From the NCBI GenBank assembly GCA_016871655.1, contig VHCR01000046.1:1-9122 (forward strand): DNA of 9,122 nucleotides. Reading direction: 5' to 3'. How positions within the stretch are numbered: the stretch's first letter is position 1; each line of letters begins with the position of its first letter. Under the pieces are notes generated by a model. That model did no database searches, was not told the DNA's origin, and was given only the letters and a program-made list of their open reading frames with translations. The stretch comes from Verrucomicrobiota bacterium. GTDB taxonomy: Bacteria > Verrucomicrobiota > Verrucomicrobiia > Chthoniobacterales > UBA6821. Made by a program: the position numbers and the translations under genes. This document shows, piece after piece, positions 1 to 5,058 of the stretch.

Positions 1-25
1 TGAAAAGGGAAAATTTTTATTTTGT

Positions 26-62
26 AAAGTTACGAAACTTCAACTTCAAGTTTTTTAACTTT
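26..62 (-). terminator. Hairpin just after the minus-strand operon (weak terminator candidate)
   Basis: AAAGTTA at 26-32 pairs with TAACTTT at 56-62, and inside it AAACTT at 35-40 pairs with AAGTTT at 48-53. Together they form 13 pairs with a small internal mismatch, beginning 2 bases beyond the stop codon at 65. It is A-T rich and lacks a clean T-run on the minus strand, so a terminator role is plausible only from position. Confidence 0.35.
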
Positions 63-64
63 CA

Positions 65-1276
65 CTACTGGTTGAGTAGCGACTCCACCTTCTTCACTCG
101 ATACATCCAATATAAAAGTGGAATTCCAAGTGTGTACCATTGTGTTTTTGCATGGGCAACTTTCTTGCTAAGTTGAGAGGCGTTGCTGTAGAGATGAGCT
201 CTTTCTTTTGCTTTTGCTGCAGAAGGAAGATTATCTGTTTGAAACCATTGAAGTGCTTTTACGGCTTCTTGATAACTTTTTTCGGAAAAATTGATAGGCA
301 TTAAAGAAGGCTTTTTCTTTTTTTTTAACTTTGGAATGAGTTCGCTATGGCTTTCAGCTGCTTCTTCTGCGGCTGTAATGATGGCTTTTTGATAAGAGAG
401 GAGAGGTTCTTCTACGAGAGTATTTTTTAAAGCCAGTTTTACTTCTAAGCTTTTACTTAAAAATTCAGCAGCATTTCTCCAATGAGGAATCGCCGCAATT
501 TCACCGTTAATCATAGAGCGGACAAGATTTTCTCGGTACAAAGAAAGTTTTTCAGCAGCGAGAGCTAGGTTGTCATATTCTTGAGCCAGTTCATATTGAT
601 TTTGCTCTAAGGCGAGAGCAACTTCTACTTTGAGTTTTGCTGCATCATAAGAAGCATCTCGCGAGCGACTCCAGTGAGATGACAAGAATGCATTTCCAGA
701 TGTGACGTAAGCTGAAATACTAAATCCTTTTTTTCTAGAAGCTTCTTGTGCAAGGCAGGCTGCTTCTGCCCAATGCTGAGCAATAATATTTTTCCCTTCT
801 TGGGTAGCCTTGAGAGCATTTGCTCGATATTCCGCTGCAGCTTTATCAAAGGAAAGTTCTTGCGTAGTGTGATGAGTCGCGATTTCATTTTTAATAACAG
901 TCAGCCAATGACGACAGCGAATGCCTGCTTCTGTTGTTTCTTGAGCATAGCTTGTGAGCTCTTGTGCTAACGATATGTCGCCATTCATCAAGGCGGTCAG
1001 CGAGGAGGTTGTGTATTGCGCTATCTCTTGCACTTCAATAGCTTGTTCATTGATCGAAGATTGTTCAGTAAATTTTTGAATAAAGGAAAGTTGGCGAGAG
1101 TAATTAAGATATTCGACAAAACCTATAATGAGTTCAGCTGCTAAATGCCATCGATCTGCAAGCTTCTGATTTCCTTTTTCCTCGGCTGCTCTTGCTAGGT
1201 CTTGATAAGTTGAAAGCTCCTCAGCAAGAGAAGTCGGTTTTTTTTTAAATGGAGATGGAGTCGTAGGGCTGATCAT
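65..1276 (-). CDS. Free-standing alpha-helical repeat protein (403 aa), function unknown
   Basis: I do not recognise a named family. The protein is almost entirely helix-forming and degenerately repetitive. Units of about 35-50 residues follow the pattern Y..A..A...G...LA..W..AA and can be seen near residues 21-50, 84-115, 146-180, 209-245, 246-280 and 334-370. Key tryptophans are W43, W169 and W266, in DRWHLAAE, QHWAEAA and PHWRNAAE. A lysine run (K318-K322) precedes the last repeat, and the C-terminus (about 380-396) is aromatic and basic. There is no signal peptide. The same kind of repeat forms the N-terminus of the 562-aa glycosyltransferase fusion at 5012-6700, so I infer a scaffold or partner role for the transferases. 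The start lies 5 bases after the stop of the upstream gene, so it is probably the last gene of a three-gene operon and translationally coupled. Two runs of nine A occur in the coding strand. The ORF is certain; the function is open. Confidence 0.85.
   Translation of the reverse strand: MISPTTPSPFKKKPTSLAEELSTYQDLARAAEEKGNQKLADRWHLAAELIIGFVEYLNYSRQLSFIQKFTEQSSINEQAIEVQEIAQYTTSSLTALMNGDISLAQELTSYAQETTEAGIRCRHWLTVIKNEIATHHTTQELSFDKAAAEYRANALKATQEGKNIIAQHWAEAACLAQEASRKKGFSISAYVTSGNAFLSSHWSRSRDASYDAAKLKVEVALALEQNQYELAQEYDNLALAAEKLSLYRENLVRSMINGEIAAIPHWRNAAEFLSKSLEVKLALKNTLVEEPLLSYQKAIITAAEEAAESHSELIPKLKKKKKPSLMPINFSEKSYQEAVKALQWFQTDNLPSAAKAKERAHLYSNASQLSKKVAHAKTQWYTLGIPLLYWMYRVKKVESLLNQ
1238..1246 (-). 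repeat. Nine-A homopolymer in codons 11-13 of the 403-aa gene
   Basis: Nine A on the coding strand encode three lysines just after the start of the helical-repeat gene. A second nine-A run in the same gene lies at 318-326. A one-base slip in the early run would shift the frame near the N-terminus. Confidence 0.8.
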
Positions 1277-1281
1277 ATTAT

Positions 1282-2316
1282 TTATGGGAAATAATTTTTG
1301 AGACCGGGAATAATTTTTTCCATTAAAATGTCATCATGGGTTGGTTTTTTGAAACGGCTATCAAAGAAATAGCTACACCTTTGGGTGATCCAAAAGAAAC
1401 GCCGTTGCAAGGATGATTTTTTTTTCCATTGTACAGCAAGAGCGGGAAGGGTTTCTGTAATGAGTCGTTTCCATTGTGGTAAAATTGCTTCGGGAGAAAA
1501 AGCAGTCCCAGATTCTTGCCCGCGATTTACTAATTGTTGACGCAAGATAGGATCCTCTTTCAATCGGCGCAATTGATCAATGACTTGCTGAGGAGAAGTT
1601 GCTACAAGATAGTCAATGCCAGGGCGTCCATCAGCAGCATATGCGGAATCTCTTCCCCCAATAAAAGGAACTCCAGCCAACCAGGCATTATAAAGTTTTG
1701 CTGCAGGTTTGTGATAATGAGTGGAGTGAGAAAAGTCCCTAATAGCAACGACAACATCTGTGTTCGAGTAATCATGCCAATGTTTGCTAGGTTGAAATTC
1801 AAGAAACATTCCTAGTTCTCGACGTAGTTGACCGATCCATTCTGGTGTTTGCAATTCAGGAGCTAAGTTATAAGGATCTCCAAAAAACGAGACTTTTTCA
1901 AAACGGGTTCCATGTATGGGATTTCGTCGAATTAAATTTGGTTGTGGCCAATGAGGAACAAAGAGAGAGTGTGGAGTCCATCGCGCCTTCGCTTTATTTT
2001 GGATAAGATGAAAATGGGCGCAAGGAAGAAGTCGAGTATCTGTTAAGACATCCACACAAAAAAGTTCAGGAGGAAAAACAACATGAGGGGAAAAAGAATT
2101 ACTTATAAAAATGACAATTCCTTCTTTTGGTAACTTTGGCACTAGATCGCACGAAACACCTGCTTGCTTAAGCCAAAACCAGGTTTGATAAATCATGCTT
2201 TGAGCCGTAGCGGCATGTCCTAAAGCAGCTAATTCTAATACGCCACCTTTTTCAAGCGTCTCATGCCAACCTTTTTTTGGTGTTAATTCTGGGGAGACTA
2301 AAAAAGAAACTTTCAT
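1282..2316 (-). CDS. Putative glycosyltransferase, single KPATKLYNAW-type module (344 aa)
   Basis: One copy of the module found five times in this window. Visible landmarks are the IYQTW motif (42-46), HFHLIQNKAKAR (101-112), PHWPQ (121-125), the RFE..SFFGDP segment (138-148), WHDYS (180-184), AIRDFS (191-196), KPAAKLYNAWLAGVPFIGG (203-221) and DYLVA (235-239). The K.xTK....NAW.AG.P segment resembles the donor-binding half of GT-B (GT4-like) glycosyltransferases, so I infer transfer of a sugar from a nucleotide sugar at the inner membrane or in the cytosol. This copy deviates from its siblings: the PHPAA motif is reduced to LPCA, and the Thr of KPATK is Ala. The C-terminal tail after W297 is aromatic and basic and about 20 residues longer than in the siblings. 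An in-frame stop lies just upstream, so the ATG is the only start. It is the second gene of the 4314-65 operon, 15 bases after the 660-aa gene. No clear Shine-Dalgarno site. Confidence 0.85.
   Translation of the reverse strand: MKVSFLVSPELTPKKGWHETLEKGGVLELAALGHAATAQSMIYQTWFWLKQAGVSCDLVPKLPKEGIVIFISNSFSPHVVFPPELFCVDVLTDTRLLPCAHFHLIQNKAKARWTPHSLFVPHWPQPNLIRRNPIHGTRFEKVSFFGDPYNLAPELQTPEWIGQLRRELGMFLEFQPSKHWHDYSNTDVVVAIRDFSHSTHYHKPAAKLYNAWLAGVPFIGGRDSAYAADGRPGIDYLVATSPQQVIDQLRRLKEDPILRQQLVNRGQESGTAFSPEAILPQWKRLITETLPALAVQWKKKSSLQRRFFWITQRCSYFFDSRFKKPTHDDILMEKIIPGLKNYFP
1417..1425 (-). repeat. Nine-A homopolymer in the C-terminal tail of the 344-aa gene
   Basis: Nine A encode K298-K300, directly after the conserved W297. 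The sibling genes have runs of eight A at the homologous W-Q-K-K-S site (2404-2411 and 6769-6776) and seven A at 5083-5089. Confidence 0.8.
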
Positions 2317-2331
2317 GAGAGTCGATTTTTA

Positions 2332-4314
2332 CTAGCGAAAATAGCGATCAAGAAAACAAAAAAAGCGTTGAGTCATCATGAAAAAATGACGTTCGAATAA
2401 TGATTTTTTTTGCCATTGTTCTACGAGCGTGGGTAGTTTTTCGAGAAGAAAAGTTTGCCATCGGAGAAGTGTTGCTTCACGAGTGAATGCTTTTCCTGAT
2501 TCAGTACCGTGAAGTACGAGTTCATGACGAAGAGAAGGGTTTTCTTTAAGTCGGCGAAGATGCTGAAAGGTTTCTTCTAAAGAAGAGGCCACAAGATAAT
2601 CAATGCCAGGTCTCCCATCAGTAGCATAAGCTGAATCAATGCCTCCGATGAAAGGGACGCCAGCATGCCAAGCATTGTAGAGTTTGGTAGCAGGTTTATC
2701 AAGGTAGCGAGCTGATGAAAAATCGCGAATAGCAATAACAGCATCGACATCACTATAATCGTGCCACTCATGAACTGGTTTAATTTGAAATTCAAGTTGG
2801 AGTTCGTTTTTCAATCGCTCCTTCCAAGAGGAAGAAATGAATTCAAGAGCCAGTTGTTCTGGGTCGCCTAAAAAGCAAATTTTTTCAAAACGATCGCCAC
2901 GATCAGGATTTCGAGGAATGAGATGAGGTTGAGGCCAATGAGGAATAAAAAAAGAACGAGGTAACCAACGTGCATGCGCTTTATTATGGACTAAGTGGAA
3001 TTGTGCTGCAGGATGAGGGTAGGTGTGGGCAACAATATCAACTAAAAATAAATTAGGTTTTAAAAATTTTTTGCAGCCTGATTTCAGGGAGAGGCTTAAA
3101 AAAATGGCAACATCCGAAGTGGGGAGCTGCGGAATAAGAAAAAAGTTGCACCCTGATTTTTTGAGGAGGCTCCACGTTTGATAAATCCAGCTGTAAGAGG
3201 TAATGCATTTTCCGGTTTCTGCAAGAGAGACAACTTTCCCTTCTTCCCACGCTTCTATCCAAGAAGCACTCGGATAAGTTTCTTGAGGAATGATAAAATT
3301 AATTTCCAAGGGAGAAAGTGTTGGTCTTTTAAAAAGATGGCTCCAAGAATGAGATTCTAAAAACAAATGAGTTTTTTGGCGCTTAGCAAAAAAAGAGCGT
3401 TGACGCTTTGTTTTTTGTTCCCACTCGAGTGCACGTTCAGGAATAGTCTCTTCAACTAATTTTTTCCAACGTTTTAAGATGGCTTCACGGGTGAATTCTT
3501 TTGCTGAGAGAGAAGCATTGGCAACCAATTGAGAGCGAAAAGAGAAATTTTCCTTTAAATGACGCAACTGCTCGAATACCTCTTCGGGTGATTGTGCCAC
3601 GAGGTAGTCGACGCCAGGCTTTCCATCAGCGGCATACGCTGAATCGCGACCGCCGATAAAAGGAATGCCTGCCAACCAAGCGTTGTAAAGTTTGGTGGCT
3701 GGTTTATTCCAATGAGGAGAGTGTGAAAAGTCACGTATCGCGATGACGCAGTCTGTTTGAGAATAATCATGCCACTGTTCTGCAGAGGGAAGGTGAAGTT
3801 GGATTCCTAATTCTTCTTGAAGTCGTTGACGCCATTGAGGAGCCTGCAATTCGAGAGCAAGATTTTTGGTGTGACCATAGAAGCAAAGATTTTCAAAGCG
3901 ATCTCCGCGTGCAGGATCTCGAGGAACAAGTCCTGGTTGCGACCAATGAGGCATAAAAACAGCATTTGGAAGCCGCTGGGCATAGGCTTTATTTTGAACA
4001 ATGTGAAAATGAGCTGCAGGGTGAGGAGCATCATCTGCGACAACATCGACGAAAAAAGGAGCATCCGGCATCTTTAATGCTCTAGAAGCAGAGACGCTCA
4101 AGGCAATTACGATTCCATCAGCAGCAGGTGTATCTAGAATTGCATAGCAAGGCGTTCCCGAAGAAATGAGCAATGCCCATGTTTGATAAATCCAGTTGAT
4201 GCTGAGGCAACGACCTCCTCCTGCTGGAACCTCAACTGGTTTTCCTGCAATTAAATCTTGGACCCATTGTCCAGGTGGAACATATTCTTTGGTTAAGCAA
4301 AAAAAAGTTTTCAT
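2332..4314 (-). CDS. Two-module putative glycosyltransferase (660 aa, internal duplication)
   Basis: Two complete copies of the glycosyltransferase-like module lie head to tail: residues 1-325 and about 337-660, offset by about 336. Each has a W-IYQTW motif (41-46; 376-381), PHPAA (97-101; 433-437), PHW.Q (122-126; 458-462), a RGDRFE motif (136-141; 472-477), WHDYS (181-185; 517-521), IRDFS (193-197; 529-533) and KPATKLYNAW (204-213; 540-549) followed by P-F-I-G-G. No key motif is missing from either half, so both may be active. This could be a bifunctional polymerase-like enzyme or one that adds two sugars in succession, which is inference. The halves differ clearly, for example LAGIP versus HAGVP after NAW, so the duplication is old. 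A TAA directly precedes the ATG in frame, which fixes the start. It is the first gene of a minus-strand operon with the next two genes and is divergent from the acetyltransferase gene. No Shine-Dalgarno; the leader is U-rich. Confidence 0.88.
   Translation of the reverse strand: MKTFFCLTKEYVPPGQWVQDLIAGKPVEVPAGGGRCLSINWIYQTWALLISSGTPCYAILDTPAADGIVIALSVSASRALKMPDAPFFVDVVADDAPHPAAHFHIVQNKAYAQRLPNAVFMPHWSQPGLVPRDPARGDRFENLCFYGHTKNLALELQAPQWRQRLQEELGIQLHLPSAEQWHDYSQTDCVIAIRDFSHSPHWNKPATKLYNAWLAGIPFIGGRDSAYAADGKPGVDYLVAQSPEEVFEQLRHLKENFSFRSQLVANASLSAKEFTREAILKRWKKLVEETIPERALEWEQKTKRQRSFFAKRQKTHLFLESHSWSHLFKRPTLSPLEINFIIPQETYPSASWIEAWEEGKVVSLAETGKCITSYSWIYQTWSLLKKSGCNFFLIPQLPTSDVAIFLSLSLKSGCKKFLKPNLFLVDIVAHTYPHPAAQFHLVHNKAHARWLPRSFFIPHWPQPHLIPRNPDRGDRFEKICFLGDPEQLALEFISSSWKERLKNELQLEFQIKPVHEWHDYSDVDAVIAIRDFSSARYLDKPATKLYNAWHAGVPFIGGIDSAYATDGRPGIDYLVASSLEETFQHLRRLKENPSLRHELVLHGTESGKAFTREATLLRWQTFLLEKLPTLVEQWQKKSLFERHFFMMTQRFFCFLDRYFR
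2335..3306 (-). repeat. Glycosyltransferase module B of the 660-aa protein (second half of coding duplication)
   Basis: Codons 337-660 repeat the whole module. A linker of about a dozen residues (HLFKRPTLSP region, roughly 326-336) joins it to module A. In having HAGVP after NAW, module B resembles the fusion protein at 5012-6700 more than it resembles module A, so the two halves may not be each other's closest relatives. Confidence 0.75.
3340..4314 (-). repeat. Glycosyltransferase module A of the 660-aa protein (first half of coding duplication)
   Basis: Codons 1-325 form one full module. Related modules are module B of the same gene and the coding regions at 1282-2316, 5012-5989 and 6697-7677. 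Shared blocks such as KPATKLYNAW are near-identical in protein but have many third-position differences in DNA, so the copies are diverged paralogues and not a fresh tandem duplication. Confidence 0.8.
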
Positions 4315-4343
4315 TTAGAAAAAACAATAAAATTAATAGCTGC

Positions 4344-4361
4344 AAAAGAACGAAAAGAACG
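4344..4361 (+). repeat. Perfect tandem 9-base repeat AAAAGAACG x2
   Basis: Two adjacent identical copies, 4344-4352 and 4353-4361. The reverse complement CGTTCTTTT recurs at 4505-4513 on the other side of the same intergenic region. Read on each gene's own strand, the motif therefore lies a few tens of bases upstream of both divergent starts. A shared operator or leader element is possible. Confidence 0.8.
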
Positions 4362-4514
4362 CAAAAAAATTAAAAGCTGATATTTTCTAAAAAGGAGGTA
4401 CCCTCTTTGCTTTGATCATTTTTTAGTGGTCCTTTAGGCATCACTAAAAGGAACGGCTTTCAAAAAAACATAATTTTTCCTTCCAAAGTTTTTTCCTTTC
4501 ACTGCGTTCTTTTC
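4352..4514. repeat. 11-base inverted repeat pair flanking the intergenic centre
   Basis: GAAAAGAACGC at 4352-4362 is the exact reverse complement of GCGTTCTTTTC at 4504-4514. The midpoint (4433) nearly coincides with the midpoint of the inner palindrome at 4421-4449 (4435), so the two are almost concentric. The arms face outward towards the two gene starts, 37 and 22 bases from the ATGs. Confidence 0.75.
4421..4449. promoter_or_regulatory. Palindrome/hairpin with 8-base arms (possible operator)
   Basis: TTTTAGTG at 4421-4428 pairs perfectly with CACTAAAA at 4442-4449 across a 13-base centre, which itself contains the small palindrome CCTTTAGG. No T-run follows on either strand, so it is not an ordinary intrinsic terminator. 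Its central position between divergent genes fits a repressor site or an RNA hairpin in a leader. The binding protein is unknown. Confidence 0.5.
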
Positions 4515-4536
4515 CGACTATTTCTTTTTTCTTTTT

Positions 4537-5058
4537 ATGATTAAATTCATTTTTCAGGACTGGCGAGTGAATCAAGGGAATCGGCGCAGTCAATTAGTCC
4601 TTTTCTTGTTAAGGTTAGCACAGAAACTGCATCATCTTCCTTCTTCGTGGAGGTGGCTAGGATATCCTTATTTTGCAGGATACGAAATTGTTGTTGTTTG
4701 GATTTTAGGAATAGAGCTCAATTATAAAGCGCAGATTGGACCGAGGCTACGACTATTTCATGGAGTTGGGACTGTTATTCATGAAAATGTTATCCTTGGG
4801 GCTGATGTGACATTGCGTCATCTCACAACAATTGGAACGAAACATGATGCAGGAAAAGCTCCTGTAGTCGGAGATCGTGTTAACATAGGATGTCACAGCA
4901 TCATTCTTGGCGATATTCATGTAGGTTCTGACGCCATTATTGGAGCCGGTTCTGTGGTGTTGCACGATGTTCCGGAAGGAGTCATGGTGGCTGGTAGTCC
5001 AGCAAAAATAATTATTTCCAATAACGACAGAGTAGACAGAAAAAATATTGGCGCATAA
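4537..5058 (+). CDS. Hexapeptide-repeat O-acetyltransferase, WcaB/serine acetyltransferase-like (173 aa)
   Basis: Expected to transfer acetyl from acetyl-CoA to a hydroxyl, most likely on a sugar of a surface polysaccharide given the neighbours. The N-terminus has the DWR.N.GN element and a short helical region (15-60) seen in serine-acetyltransferase-like enzymes of polysaccharide clusters. Residues 66-155 form the left-handed beta-helix of imperfect hexapeptides: IGPRLRLFHG, VILGADVTL, TIGTKHD, VVGDRVNIGCHSIILGDIHVG, AIIGAGSVVLHDVP. H75 is in the position of the catalytic histidine of CysE. The ending VAGSPAKII is typical of the superfamily. At 173 aa it has the size of WcaB and lacks the long N-terminal domain of true cysteine-pathway CysE, so I prefer the polysaccharide role. 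It is divergent from the 660-aa gene, and its last 47 bases overlap the end of the opposing 562-aa gene. No Shine-Dalgarno, only a pyrimidine-rich leader. Confidence 0.9.
   Translation: MIKFIFQDWRVNQGNRRSQLVLFLLRLAQKLHHLPSSWRWLGYPYFAGYEIVVVWILGIELNYKAQIGPRLRLFHGVGTVIHENVILGADVTLRHLTTIGTKHDAGKAPVVGDRVNIGCHSIILGDIHVGSDAIIGAGSVVLHDVPEGVMVAGSPAKIIISNNDRVDRKNIGA

Larger units (their letters stand above)
4315..4536. promoter_or_regulatory. Divergent intergenic region with symmetric repeats
   Basis: These 222 bases separate the 660-aa glycosyltransferase gene (minus) from the acetyltransferase gene (plus), so both promoters should lie here. I see no convincing -35/-10 pair. What is visible is a tandem 9-base repeat, an inverted copy of it at the far side, and a central palindrome, each listed separately. 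Both leaders are U-rich just before the ATG and lack a Shine-Dalgarno site. No ATG-started reading frame of useful length occurs inside. Confidence 0.6.

Noticed and set aside
2332..4314. Possible artefactual fusion of two adjacent genes by a missed stop or frameshift
   Set aside because: The frame runs continuously through a plausible linker with no disruption, and both halves are in the same frame.
4392..4409. Perfect Shine-Dalgarno-like AAGGAGGT in the intergenic region, with a possible leader peptide after it
   Set aside because: The only start at suitable spacing is a TTG that meets a stop after two codons. The site is also partly in a 7-base hairpin with the following CCTCTTT. It is probably chance.
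4537..5058. Assignment as cysteine-biosynthesis CysE
   Set aside because: The protein is too short, lacking most of the CysE N-terminal helical domain, and it sits among glycan genes. A WcaB-like sugar acetyltransferase fits better, although the fold is shared.
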